A stretch of 64,000 bases of DNA from Rhabdophis nuchalis (taxonomy: Eukaryota > Chordata > Lepidosauria > Squamata > Natricidae): positions 200,481,962 to 200,545,961 of the forward strand of contig CM077644.1 of NCBI GenBank assembly GCA_039707465.1, written 5' to 3'. The notes under the pieces are model-generated. The model had not been told where the DNA came from and ran no database searches. It saw nothing but the letters and a program-made list of their open reading frames with translations. How positions within the stretch are numbered: the stretch's first letter is position 1; each line of letters begins with the position of its first letter. This document shows, piece by piece, positions 44,802 through 56,342 of this stretch. The position numbers and the translations under genes were made by a program.

Positions 44802-46534
44802 ACAGCTTTCCAAATCAGAGATCTCATTCAGTTAAGATCAACAACTTTGCACATAGATATCATCTTTCGGGAAGAGCTAAAATCTTCAGACAGACATAAC
44901 AAGGTTTTTTTTTTCCTAGAAAAATAAAGCTAAGGAATTAAAACTAGCTTAACTCTGAGAAAACTGAAAGTTATAAACACCTGTAGAATTTAGAGATAGC
45001 CTTGAAGAAGGAATGCATGACTCAAGAACTATCAACTTAGCCTTGGGGAGAAGAGTAGGTAAGAAAGAAATTCAAGATAATCCTTTCTTAATTGGCATAA
45101 GAGAAAACAGAGGGAAACTCTGACAGGCTCTCAAGATTCTGTTTATTATATCCTATAACATTCTGTAAAAATAGTGTTCCAGTAATCCTTGCTTTGTCTG
45201 TTACTTGGCTTTGTCTACCTGGAAGAGATGACAGTACTTAAGCCAATGAAGTCTATCTCCAAGGAGAAGAAAAAAGAACTGAATATAAAATCCTTTTGTT
45301 AAATTCACATGACATCCAGGTTTCTATATACCTTTAGTGGAAATGTGAATATATTCCATTACAATTGCACCTGTGGCTTGGTGTTTTATTTGTAGAAGTC
45401 TATTAATATATATAAATCTCCATCTGATGCTGCAGTTAGTAACTGACAAACTAGGTAACCAAAGTAGTTAATCACTCCCTCTAATAAATGCTATCATAAT
45501 GTAATGCGCCCTGTCCAAATAAGTGCATTAGATACAAAACTTCAGTGTGGAAAAAGAGCTGACTCTTTAAAATTAACAAAAGTGGAAAATAACAAGAGTA
45601 ACTTGTTTTAAAATGTCGTTGCATTTTCTAGCAGCATATAACAGTTCTAATTTTAGCTGGAGGTCTGAGACATTTTGAAGCTTGTATTGATTTATTTTCC
45701 CCACTATGTATTTGATTGCCATTGGTTGTAGTTGTTTTCTCTGGCTCTTAACCAGATCTGAGCTACAAAAATCTGGACGACCAATAGATGGCAGTAGAGA
45801 GACACCCCCACTTCTATTTCTCTGCTATTTCCTCTGATAAAAGCACACATTCTTAAGCCTAAATGTAGCAGTCCCTTTTTGCCTAGATGAGGCTGGTTTT
45901 GTTGTGTGGGAACTTTCTATAAAAACTTGAAAAATAAAAAACAAAGTTTCACAAAGAACAGTAAAGGAAAGAGAAAATATCTCCCCCCCCCCAAAAGAAA
46001 AAAAAAGATAATTGGAGACTGTGGCATAACAGCCACCAGCAAGTGGGAGGGGGGGGGAGGGGAGGCATCATTTGGAGCCAACAGATGGTTTATCACTGTG
46101 TATCCAATCTCTTTGTGGCTGTTACAGAATATGGCCCCAAACTATTTAACATTAGGGATTCATTAATTAAAAAGCAAGTCACAATTTTCTTCATTCCATG
46201 TTCTTGAAAATATGTACTCCCCTGGAGTGGTAGACAGATTAAACATCAAGTCGATCAAGGACAAAATGTGGTATAGGACAAAGTATAGTAGTATAGGGAG
46301 GGAATAAGTAGACTGGAGTCTTCTGAGAAATTGGTAATGTCATAAGAATAATTTGGGGTTCCAACTTGAGCCAGGCTGCACAAGAATAAATAAAAATGAG
46401 ATCCAGACAGAAGAAATATTTATTCCTAAAACACAGTTTAGGGGCAGGCTGCAGAGAAATGGGATTCAGTGGCAGACTCTTATAGAGGGAGTTTATCCGG
46501 GATGTGGAAGTGTTTACGTGCTGATTCTCGGGTG
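44802..46534. other. Unique sequence
   Basis: No feature except a poly-C run at 45982-45992 and poly-G near 46050-46060. The frame 45906-46166 (+) is a by-product of these tracts. Confidence 0.5.
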
Positions 46535-46590
46535 ACACTTGAGTGTGTGTGTGTGTGGTGTGGTGTGGTGCGTGTGTGTGTGAGAGAGAG
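46535..46590. repeat. (GT)n/(GA)n microsatellite
   Basis: GTGTGTGTGT with TGGTG interruptions, ending in a GAGAGAGAG run. Confidence 0.85.
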
Positions 46591-46759
46591 TATGTTGTGA
46601 CCATGCAGTTCCACTGGGAGACCTAACTTAATTAACTCTGTTCATGTTTTCAGACTTTATCCTTTGATATGTGGATTAGGTCTGAGTAACATATTTGGGG
46701 ATTTGAGGAAGTTTGCTAATTTTAGTTGATTAACTTAGTTTAGGTTTGACCGTCAATAA

Positions 46760-47071
46760 TAGAGACACTGATTCTTAGACTTAGACCATTTTGTTTATTG
46801 TGTAATGGGCTTCTGTAGGCCAGAACCAGACCAACATAGTTACAACAGCATCTATTGACTCAAAACTGGAACCGAGGAACTGCAGGCAAATGCCTGCAAT
46901 TTATACTCTGGACCCACAGGGCCTTAACCAATCATAATACTTTAAAAACCACACCCAAATATGAATGTTCTAAGTTTTCCTCCAAAACAGTTGGAGTTAA
47001 CAGTTGGGGTATCTAAAGGTTCGTTTCACTTTAGCATGGCTTAACACAACTATATTATTCAATACATAACA
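46760..47071 (-). mobile_element. Candidate solo LTR, minus strand
   Basis: Read on the minus strand it starts TGTTATGTATTGAATAATAT, has GATTGGTTAAGGCCC about 150 bp in, a TATAAAT box (46899-46905 on plus), and about 105 bp further an AATAAA signal (46794-46799 on plus) followed by sequence with a CA end around 46747-46769. Promoter and poly(A) signals in this spacing are typical of the U3-R region of Gypsy or retroviral LTRs. No target duplication, internal region or second LTR was found, so the boundaries are uncertain. Confidence 0.42.
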
Positions 47072-49027
47072 CTCTTAATATTTTAAGGGAAGTTGGAAAC
47101 AGTATAAAGAATAAAATATATTTGGATACAAAATATATTTGGATACAAAACTTTGCTTTCTACCACAACGAAAAAGCAGAAAAGATTTTAAAGTGTTTGT
47201 TTATTATTTTTTTGAAGAGGTTCAGTGGATTTATAAATTGTGCAGTCTCATAAACAGAAGCTTGTCTATTGTCCAGCCTGTAGTAGAGAGGGCTTTCACA
47301 GTCTTATGAATAACAGCCAAATAGAATACTACGTCTAGGAATCCATGGAAGATTTTCTCCAAACATAATGGTTTCCTGGCTAGAGACCAGAAAGCAGCCA
47401 CATGGTCCTTGCAAACAGCTGCTTTCCTACCCAAGTGACATTTCATTTTTGAAATGAAACAAGAAGCCTAGAAAGAGCAGGCCCTGGTTTGAGTGGGGTG
47501 GTGACACTCATGTAGAAATGGATCTGTGGAGCTGCCATACAACTGCTCTTTAGCCTCATGGAAGAGAAAACAGCATCTGTGCTTCACTACAAAAAGAACT
47601 TCTATTTTGATTTACTTGGTATGCAGATGTCTCATGATTTAAATACAGTGGAAGAATTGCCATATAGAAACACACAGTGTTTAGCTGCCTGCCTCAAATT
47701 GTTAGCAGGCACTCTGGCGTTTAGCCCTGGGTGTTTGGACAAGATGAATATATATACTTCTGGCATTTCTAATGCTTCACCATTTCCTTTAAAAAAAAAT
47801 CTTCAAAATCTCATTTATTTTCAAACGAGTTAATTGCTATGACAATGCATTCTGAACTTGCTGGAGGATCTCTTCTTAAGAACCCAGCCTCAAGGACCTC
47901 AGTTAGCTGCAGGATGATATTTATTGTTGTTATTAAATAAAATTAGTTCTCAAATAGGTTTAATTTGTAAATGGGTTTTAAATCTTTTTTAATTCAGGTT
48001 TGATTGGCTTTTTCAAGCGCTAATTAACAGAATGTATTCCAAAGCTGTTCTTTTCTTGATGGGGAACTTAACAGAAAAAAACCCTATCTGTCCAAGCTAG
48101 ATTGCTTCTGTTTTGACAGGATTACTGTTTAATTTACAGTTTTTTCCTGCTTATCCAGCTGGTCATGTTTGGTTATTTCACCATTCAAGTGCCTAAATTT
48201 ACTTTTTCTTTCCTGGATCCAAGCTCTCTATGGAAGTGGGATGTGCCAGCTGGAAGATTAAAGGGAACATTCAGAATCATGTGCAAAATGGAAGCAAATG
48301 AATTAGCCAAATAAACAGCAGACTGTAGGCATTACTGGCCCAACAACCATTTTTCCAAAGTGTCTGATTAAGTGAAATATCTTTTCTTTGAGAGACTGCT
48401 TCCCAACAAATATGTTTCACTGTAACATGCAAAAAAATAATAATGAGCATCTCAAGAAATATCTTAACAAGAGCATGTCCGATACCCAGAACTTTTCAAA
48501 AAATTAAGCAAAGTGGTACCTATTTTTAATCACTGTCCTAGATCAGAAAATGATAATCACTGGCTGCATATTGTTCTTAGCACACATTTGTGACAGACAC
48601 ACTTTAGATTGTTCCTAGTCATGCCACCAAAATTTAATTAGAAAAATTTCCTATTGTTTATTTTTTATGTAAGTTGTGATCAAATAAGAGATAATAAGGG
48701 CATTTCTGCCAACGCTGATAGAAATATCAGCCTTATCTATGTGAATGACATCTGTCATCATTCATGTCACAAAGAATGTTATTCTTGCATTGTGTCCTGT
48801 GGTTTCTGTCCCTCCCAGCAATAAAACTCAAAACCTCATTAGAGTTCAACTGATCCCACTGGTCTTGTCACCTGTTACAGTGTAATGTCTTGGTAGTAAT
48901 TGCTGCTACTACTAAATAAATTAATTTCAACAGAGATTCTGAAAAAAACTTTATTTTTTTTAAAAAAAGAACACAATGTAACTATCTTTTTAAGCTTTAA
49001 ATACAAAAAATGCAAACATTTAGCATT
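47072..49027. other. AT-rich unique sequence
   Basis: It includes short frames at 47231-47446 (-) and 47558-47833 (+) without motif, and no repeat family I can name. Confidence 0.5.
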
Positions 49028-49190
49028 ATTATTTTTATTTTTTTATTTTTACTATTCGTATTTATATCCCGCACCCATCTCCCACAGAGGGACCCGGGGC
49101 AGCGCACAGGAAAATTTAAAAACCAAATACAAATATACAAAAACTCTTAAAAACTATATTAAACCCCACCCTGTGCTAAAACATAATTAA
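49028..49190 (-). mobile_element. L2 3' UTR fragment
   Basis: TTATATCCCGCACCCATCTCC and GACCCGGGGCAGCGCACAGG are the inverse L2 terminus. It is truncated in the UTR near CCTGTGCTAAAAC. Confidence 0.78.
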
Positions 49191-50468
49191 AAGAAGAAAG
49201 AAGAAGAAGAAAAAGTTACAGACCTTTGCAGATTAGAGCTAGCAGCTCAAAAGTAAATCACAAAAAGAAAAAATACAATTCTCTAGTTGGACCATAAGAT
49301 GTCAATTATATATCACAAATATAGATCTGTCAATTAATCTGTCAGTATGGCAGGTCACCATACTACATCAAAGCTATGAAGGAAGCTGAACTTTCAAATA
49401 GATTTTATTTGCACAGATAAATTTTTTTAAAAGTAGATTTGATTTAGCAATGGACAGAGAAAGAAAGGGAAAAAAAACCCTAAAAAATAGATTACTACCC
49501 TGTTTAACTTTCTCTGCCCAAAATAGCCATTTCATGAAAACAAAATTCCTCTACTGCATTTCCTTGGATTTTGTCTAGCTTTCTACTTCAATCAGATGCT
49601 GCTGAGGTAGAAAATACACCCCATTCTATTTAGTTGTTCAGATCCTGGATGGAGGCCAATATTCCATTTTTACACAATACATTGAAAAGTGCTCTTTGCT
49701 CAAAGATACCAGGCTTGAAAACAGAACGTTTTTCTTTGGTGCTGAGGAGATAATAAAGAATAACAAAGAAGGCATTGGGAGAGACACCACTGATGCCTCT
49801 TCTCAAATAACTACACCGTGCCTCAGCAGAGCGTTTGACTCACTTCCTCAGAAAATAAGAAATAAAAATGATTTACAGAAAAAAAATTGTTCTGAAATTG
49901 TGCTAGTTCCATGTGTATATATCTAACATCAAAATGGAAATATTTTCAAATAGGAGCTTGGAAGGCAGCAGTCATCAGAGAACTAAAGCCGAAAGCAGCA
50001 GATATTTGATGTTGCAGTCATTGCTGATTGCTAAATAAAGTTCTTTGTTCCAGTCCTCTACCTTCTGTGGCATCATTCTACCAAATTTGCAGCAGCAGAT
50101 GGTATATGGACTCAGAAGAAATATTGAATCTTAGAAAGCAAAGTGAAAGAAAATGGACAGGCTACAGAGCACTGGAGATGGTGAATTCAGAGACTTTGAG
50201 CTTTGTTTCCTTGGAAGTAGAATAGATTTTCAAAAATGAAAGGCATCAGTAAAGAGTTATTTTCTTTTGGTGTTCAGATGAAGAAGCAAGTTGAAAATAA
50301 GCTTACCCAATGAAATCTTTTCGAATTTCACATTTTAAAGGTCTCATAGCTTTAGGATGTTTAAAAGACAATTTTTGAAAGTGATCAGAATGCAAACTTT
50401 CAAACTGTGGATCTTTTAAAAGGCTATACAAAGATAACTTATCTTTGTGACAAAGATAGCTTATCTTT
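49191..50468. other. Unique spacer with (AGAAG)n
   Basis: An AGAAGAAAGAAGAAG tract lies at 49192-49213. No gene recognised. Confidence 0.5.
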
Positions 50469-50612
50469 AACAGATTAACAGAGTTGGAAGGGACCTTGCA
50501 GGTCATCTAGGCCAATTCCTGCCCAAGCAGGAGACCTTCCATGTGCCTCTACCTAGAATCGAACTCACAACTTCCTGCTTGTGAGGCAAGAGCTCCACCT
50601 TTAGGCCATGTC
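50469..50612 (-). mobile_element. tRNA-derived SINE with CR1-like 3' end
   Basis: On the minus strand: GGCCTAAAGGTGGAGCTCTT (box A-like), GTTGTGAGTTCGATTCTAGG (box B-like), then CCTGCTTGGGCAGGAATTGG and TCCCTTCCAACTCTGTTAAT, which is the CR1 terminus seen at 31430-31470. The shared end implies use of CR1 reverse transcriptase. No coding capacity. Confidence 0.75.
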
Positions 50613-50815
50613 CCTGTGCTCAAATCCAGTTCTTCCTTGATTCCCATCATTTTAGTAGGAAACAATCCCTGACATCAAAAGGCCCTTGTTGTGATGATGA
50701 ATATCCATGTCCCTGCATAAAACGCTTCAAGCATTGTAACAGTTATTGAAAACTTCATCTAGCTATTAGTTATTCTAGTAAGTGGGATGGGCCTCTTAAA
50801 TCATGCAGATTGGCC

Positions 50816-50889
50816 TAATTAGCAGCTTCTATTAAATGTCAGAATGACACAGTTATTATAGCACAGTATATTAAATCAAAGACAAAGAT
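50816..50889 (+). repeat. Copy 1 of an unclassified 75-bp dispersed repeat
   Basis: TAATTAGCAGCTTCTATTAAA ... CAGTATATTAAATC...CAAAGAT matches 60432-60506 with few differences. The conserved part may be a fragment of a longer element. Not a family I recognise. Confidence 0.6.
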
Positions 50890-51089
50890 AGAGAGCTAAG
50901 ATGGCGACAGAGTAGCTGCTTCCCTACTGAGCAACTTATGATATTTTATTTGTTCCATCCATTTTATAAACAGCCTAGTTACACATTTTAATTGTTATCT
51001 AGCTTTATTTCATAAACATATTCTCTGCAAGAGATATTGTAAAACTGAAAACAATTTTTTAAAAATATCATAAAAGCTTCAGTTATGAT

Positions 51090-51999
51090 ATAGCAACACT
51101 GAACAACTAGCCTTGTGGTGCGACCAGAACAATCTGGATCTGAAGACACTCAAAACTATAGAAATGGTGGTAGATTTTTGGAGCAACCTCCCATACTACC
51201 ACCTCTTACAATACTAGACAACACGATATCAATAGTAGAGACCATCAGATTTCTAGGTTCTATCATATCTCAAGACCTAAAATGGACACCTAACATCAAA
51301 AACGTCATCAAAAAAGCACAACAAAGAACGTTCTTTCTGCGCCAACTCAGGAAGCTCAAACTGCCCAAGGAGCTGCTGATTCAGTTCTACAGGGGAATTA
51401 TTGAGTCTGTCATCGGCACCTTTATAACTGTGTGGGTTGGTTCTGAAACCCCAAAAAGACAGACACGGCCTTCAGAGGATAATTAGAACTGCAGAAAAAA
51501 CAATTACTGCCAACCTGCCATCCATTGACGACCTGTACACTTACAAGTCAAAAAGAGGGCCGTGAAAATCCTGGACATAAATTGTTTCAACTCCTTCCCT
51601 CAAAACGAAACTATAGAGCACTGCACACCAAGACAACTAGTCACAAGAACAGATTTTTTCCTGAACACCATCACTCTGCTAAACAAATAATTCCCTCACC
51701 ACTGTCAAACTATTCACAAAGGCTGCATTACTATTACTATTAGTCTTCTCATCGTTTCTATCACCCATTTCCTCTCACTTATGACAACAGGACTATAACT
51801 TTATTGATTGTATTCTTGCAATTTATATTGATTGTTTCCTGATTGCTTATTTGTACCCTATGACTCTCATTAAGTGCTGTACCTAATGATTCTTGACGAA
51901 TGTATCTTTTCATGTCTTTTTATGAGACATGAAAAGAGAACATATTTACCAAAGACAAATTCCTTGTGTGTCCAATCACTCTTGGCCAATAAAGAATTC
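51090..51999 (+). mobile_element. Snake1 (CR1/L3-type) LINE 3' end
   Basis: The coding part begins EQLALWCDQNNLDLKTLK at about 51105, shifts frame around 51190-51210, and continues ISIVETIRFLGSIIS, IKKAQQRTFFLRQLRKLKLP and LIQFYRGIIESVIG (51232-51414). A second break follows in the ITVWVGSETPKR segment. Downstream DNA resembles the family's LQRIIRTAEKTI and LFQLLPSKR strings in other frames. The 3' UTR includes CTTGACGAATGTATC and CACTCTTGGCCAATAAAGAA. This LINE, known from snakes, ends in a pentamer array. Confidence 0.85.
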
Positions 52000-52142
52000 T
52001 ATTCCGTTCCATTCCATTCCATTCCGTTCCACTCCACTCCACTCTCCACTCCACTCCACTCCACTCCACTCCATTCCATTCTATTCTATTCTATTCTATT
52101 CTATTCTATTCTATTCTATTCTATTCTATTCTATTCTATTCT
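52000..52142. repeat. Pentamer microsatellite (ATTCC, ACTCC, ATTCT) at LINE 3' end
   Basis: Successive zones from the LINE outward: ATTCC/GTTCC, then CCACT, then ATTCC, then about thirteen pure ATTCT units ending at 52142. The His/Ser/Phe-rich open frames across it are artefacts. Confidence 0.95.
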
Positions 52143-52661
52143 CAAACAATGGGCAAAGAGCAAGAAACTCAATAGTACAAGCCCAGGCTTTACCAAAACC
52201 AACAAAGCAACACAAAATTGAAGACTATATGACAGAAAAATAAATGGTGAGTAAAAATAGCAAAACAAATCCTTTCTATTCCTACTTCAAATAACTGGGA
52301 TTAACTAGAATTTGGAAACAGAAATGAAAAAATAATGATTATTACAGCTGTCCTTTATTTTCCATTTGAGAAATCAAACTATCTGATTGAACTCCTGACT
52401 TTATTACCCTCCCTGATCCCACCACATCCCTCATGGGGGAAGAGCAAGTCAAGCAATCACCAAAAGAATTCGCAAGAGGCTTTGCTGCTCGACAATGCTT
52501 ATTAACTGAACAAACTGTAATTTCAATTTTTGAATATTTAAATCCTATAAACCCAAGGGATGACTCTTTAAAAACAGCTTTTGAAACTTTGGGCAAAGTT
52601 ATGCAGATAAGCCAGCAACTTTTTCAGTAACACAAAAACAAGGGCACCAATTTTGTCCTAT
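52143..52661. other. Spacer with a small unexplained open frame (52433-52630, +)
   Basis: The frame encodes 65 residues including FEYLNPINPRDDSLKTAFE. It faintly resembles the FEDMDPNxER helix near the C-terminus of Tigger/CENP-B-like transposases, but no other transposase part is present. Confidence 0.3.
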
Positions 52662-53320
52662 TTAGAATAGAATAACAGAGTCGGAAGAGTCCAACCTGCT
52701 GCTTAGGCAGGAAACCCTACACCACTTCAGGCAAATGGTTATCCAACAACTTCTTAAAAACTTCTTAAAAAGTGTTGGAACAGTCACAACTTCTGGAAGC
52801 AAGTTGTTCCACTGATTACTTGTTCTAACTGTCAGGAAAATTCTTCTTAGTTCTAAGTTGCTTCTCTTCTTGAATAGTTTCCACCCATTGCTTCTTGTTC
52901 TACTTTGGAGTGTAGTTTGACTCCCTTTTCTTTGTGGCAACCCCTTAGATATTGGAACACTGCTATAATGTCATCCCTAGTTCTTCTTTTCATTAAACTA
53001 GACATACCCAGTTCCTGCAACCGTTTTTCATATGTTTTAGTCTCCAGTCCCCTAATCATATTGGTTGCTCTTTTCTGAATTCTCAGCATCTTTTTTACAT
53101 CGTGGTGACCAAAACTGAATGCAGTATTCCAAGTGTGGCCTTACCAAGGCATTATAAAGTGGTATTAACACTTCATGTGATCTTGATTTTATCTCTCTGT
53201 TTATGTAGCCTGGAACTGTATTGGCTTTTTTGGCAGCTGCTGCACATGCTGGCCCATATTTAAATGGTTGTCCACTAGGACTCCAAGATCCCTTTTCCAA
53301 GTTACTACTATTGAACAAGG
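52662..53320 (-). mobile_element. CR1 LINE 3' end, minus strand
   Basis: The terminus AACAGAGTCGGAAGAGTCCA is at the left with a TAGAATAGAATA tail. Leftward-reading frames encode [47 protein letters not shown] and ERSNLELRRIFLTVRTSNQW in three frames, so at least two frameshifts. The 5' truncation abuts a (TA)n tract at 53340. Confidence 0.9.
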
Positions 53321-53344
53321 TACCACATATACTTTACCTGTGCA

Positions 53345-53536
53345 GTATACATTATATATATTATATATAATATATATTATGTATTATAATAATATATATA
53401 TTATTATAATATTATACATATATACATATAATATTATGTATTATAATAATATATAATATATATTATAATATATATTATATATTATATATTATAATATATA
53501 TATATATATAATATATATTATATATTAATATATATA
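53345..53536. repeat. (TA)n-rich tract
   Basis: Almost only A and T (TATATAATATATTATA variants) with a few C; strongly self-complementary. Confidence 0.9.
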
Positions 53537-53764
53537 CTTGGACAAATAAAGTAAACAAAATTGTTCAGAACAAATTAAGATAAGAAAGGACAATCAAATA
53601 CAAGGCAAAGCTGATAGCTTCACCTTCCACCAAACAGACAAATTGAGAAAAGCACTTTTGCACTCAATAGTTAATATTGAATGTTGGCCTACCGTAGCAA
53701 CTCTCACTTTGCTTAGTTCATCAATGACAATGTAATATGATTGATCTAAGTACTGTTGAATGGT

Positions 53765-53863
53765 TACCTGGAAGAAAGTGACTGGTCCAAATAACCCCAC
53801 TGCTTTTCATGCCTAAGGTGGGACTTGAACTTATGTACAATGTTTAGCCTGATGCCTTAACCA
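53765..53863 (-). mobile_element. tRNA-SINE head, minus strand
   Basis: On the minus strand TGGTTAAGGCATCAGG (box A) and AAGTTCAAGTCCCACCTTAG (box B) are followed by GGCATGAAAAGCAGTGGGGT and TTGGACCAGTCAC. The GGCCAGTCAC block links it to the 3' part at 37926-38069. Confidence 0.6.
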
Positions 53864-53999
53864 ATTTCTGAAATGGAAAAAGGATCCCTTGCCTCATGGT
53901 ATTAGCAGCATTCCAAATGATAAAAATCACAGCAAGCTAGCAGCTTTATTGTCCTCGACAAAACACTTGTCAACTTCGAATCGAACCTGGAACAACCAT

Positions 54000-54591
54000 T
54001 TTCCTGTTCCTTAATTGCCACTCAGAGGGGGAAGGTTTTCTGACCCAGCCTTCACAAGTAGTGATAAGATGTTTGCTCGCGAGTAAACCAACCCCTTTTT
54101 ATAACAAGGCAATAACAGTTTTTTATTCACAGGGATAAACCGAAAAGCAAATGTAATTAGTCCCCAACAAACCTGGGTTTATCCAAGAAATTGCTTTCTG
54201 TATGCTTGTCTGTGACAACCATCCACTTCCAAATCCCTACTATTTATTTCCCAGCCAGGGAGAGATTGGCTATCATCTGTATCTGCCTCTCCCTGACAGC
54301 TGGCTTACTGTTTTTCTTTGCTCTCCTCTCTTTTCTTTTTTTGCACATATGTGCATCTGGGATGGACCCCATCTGCTCCTCCCCCTCACTCAGCTCAGGC
54401 CCTGAAGATAGCTACCTCGCCACCTGAGGGAGGACAGAAGGCCCCAGTTCTGCCTCTTTCTCTGATGCTGTTTCCTTATCAGAGCCTTCCAAAGGCTCTG
54501 AAGCTGGCCCAGGCTCTTCCTCCATCTTCTTCTCATTTGACTCTGCAGCTGTCTCTGCTGGGAGCCAATGGGCCACAACAGAAGGGCAGAA
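54000..54591. repeat. Possible second member of the CT-rich LTR-like family
   Basis: GAAGATAGCTACCTCGCCACC, GAGGGAGGACAGAAGGCCCC, TTATCAGAGCCTTCC and a closing GAGCCAATGGGCCACAACA recall the order at 13986-14500. Open frames here (54191-54719) are in low-complexity CT-rich DNA. Confidence 0.3.
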
Positions 54592-54925
54592 AGAGGCTGG
54601 AATGCCTTACTAGACACAACACAGAGCTTTCTCGTGAGAACCAAGGTAACCTCTACTGGCAATGGATAAGATTGGGGAAGGAGTATCTGGAGAGCCTGCC
54701 AATGGATCTAATTGACTAACAGGACCTGTGGCACTTGGGAATGGGGTTATTTACTATTTTAATTATACTGAAGCCACAGGAAATATTTAGAGTTGGTTTT
54801 ACTTTAGAGACATGCCGATATGATGTACCCAATAAATAAGTTCTTTGAAGAGGGTTCGAGTCTCAGAGTTCTGATTCTCTTGGGTTCATTAGTCAGAACC
54901 TTGACAATACTGCTCAAATAATGAT
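54592..54925. other. Spacer
   Basis: Nothing recognised. Confidence 0.5.
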
Positions 54926-55013
54926 ACATGTAGTCCTTGACTTGTGACAGTTCAGTCAGTGACTCTCCAAAATTAAAGCAGCACTGAATAAAGGGACTCA
55001 TAACCATGACTAC
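54926..55013 (+). mobile_element. 5' fragment of the ACAGGTAGTCC MITE
   Basis: ACATGTAGTCCTTGACTTGT followed by a CAGT-rich interior and GACTCATAACCATGAC. Cut off by the L2 that begins about 55018. Confidence 0.55.
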
Positions 55014-55017
55014 ATTA

Positions 55018-55652
55018 CTACTGTAATGCTCTCTACATGGGGCTCCGCTTGAGGTGCACCCGGAGACTCCAACTGGTGCAGAGTGCGGCCACACGGGGGA
55101 TTTTGGGAGTCTCACGGTACTCCCATATAACACCTCTCCTGCGTGAGCTGCAGTGGCTGCCTGTGGTCTTCCAGGTGCGCTTCAAGGTGTTAGTAACCAT
55201 CTTTAAAGCACTCCATGGCACGGGTCCTGGCTATCTGCAAGACCGCCTCCTGCCACATACCTCCCTTCGACCTGTCCGCTCCCACAGAGGGCCTCCTCAG
55301 GGTGCCGTCTGCCGGTCAATGCTGGCTGGCGACTCCCAGGGGAAGGGCCTTCTCTGTGGCGGGCCCGGCCCTCGGGAATGACCTGCCCCCCGATATTCGC
55401 ACCATCATGGATCTACGCCTCTTCCGTCGGATGTTAAAAACACATTTCTTCCATCTGGCTGGCCTGGCATAGACTAAGAGTATAATTTTAAATTTTTAAT
55501 ATTTAACTATTTTAACTATTTTAGCCCAGATCTAATTTATTTAATGCTATTTTATATTTTGTATGTGTTGTGGGTTTTTATCTTTCTGTGCACCGCCCTG
55601 AGTCCCACCAGGGAGAATAGGGCAGTATATAAATCGAATAAATAAATAACTA
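55018..55652 (+). mobile_element. L2 LINE 3' end, truncated at YCNALYMGL
   Basis: It begins TACTGTAATGCTCTCTACAT (YCNALYM). The frame at 55037-55251 encodes RLQLVQSAATRGILG, HITPLLRELQWLPVVFQVRF and LHGTGPGYLQD, then shifts; 55215-55472 encodes GRAFSVAGPALGNDLPPDIR and LKTHFFHLAGLA. The UTR ends GTGCACCGCCCTGAGTCCC and AAATCGAATAAATAAATAA. Confidence 0.9.
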
Positions 55653-55983
55653 GACTGAAGTTACAGCCGTTGCAGCATCCCCATTGGTCATGGGATCAAA
55701 ATTTGGGTGCTTGCAGTCTGCCCACACTCACGCCAGCTTCCCTCCACCAGCTGAGTCCCCGTTTCATCCAAACTCTTTTGTACTCTGTTCCCCTGCTTTG
55801 GCAAGGCAGCATGCAAATCAAAACCACACAGTTCACCCAACTTCGTTCTCTTCCAGTTTTGCACTAGTCTTTTGCAGTCACCTCAGCTGCCATGGCCAAA
55901 GCAGAAGTATCTCATTTCCTTTACTATGTCCTTTTCATTGCTTATCTGATGCCTTTTTGGACCCAGCTTTTCCCATAGCCATG
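55653..55983. other. Spacer between L2 and Snake1 tail
   Basis: CT-rich, with open frames on the plus strand (55670-56070) that read into the pentamer array. No domain. Confidence 0.5.
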
Positions 55984-56072
55984 GAATGGAATGGAACGGA
56001 ACAGGAACGGAACGGAACGGAACAGAACAGAACAGAACAGAACAGAACAGAACAGAATAGAATAGAATAGAA
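55984..56072. repeat. Pentamer microsatellite (GGAAC, AACAG, AATAG) at LINE 3' end
   Basis: Reading toward the LINE: GGAATGGAACGGAAC variants, then (AACAG)n, then (AATAG)n next to the LINE terminus. It mirrors the array at 52000-52142 on the opposite strand. Confidence 0.95.
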
Positions 56073-56342
56073 TTCTCTATTGGCCAAATGTGATTGGACA
56101 CTCAAGGAATTTGTCTTTGGTGCATGTGCTCTCAGTGTACATAAAAGGAAATATACATTCATCAGGAATCATAAAGTACAACACTTAATGACAACCATAG
56201 GGTACAAATAAGCAATCAAATCATACTAGGAAACAATCAATATAAATTGTAAGGAGGCAAGCAGCATAAATTGTAAGGAGGCAGGTGGGAGAACATGGGT
56301 GATAGGAATGATGAGAAGATTAATAGTAATAGTAATGCAGAT
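56073..56342 (-). mobile_element. Snake1 (CR1/L3-type) LINE 3' UTR, minus strand
   Basis: The inverse of CTATTGGCCAAATGTGATTG, GGTGCATGTGCTCTCAGTGT and TTCATCAGGAATCATAAAG match the other two copies. It contains a local duplication of ATAAATTGTAAGGAGGCA (about 56242 and 56265). Only UTR is left, ending before the coding region near TAATAGTAATGCAG. Confidence 0.85.

Noticed and set aside
51874..52243. Two His/Ser/Phe/Tyr repeat-rich frames
   Set aside because: Translations of the ATTCC/ATTCT pentamer array.
52433..52630. 65-residue frame as a Tigger transposase C-terminus
   Set aside because: Similarity rests on one helix-like stretch; no catalytic domain, DNA-binding domain or terminal repeats nearby.
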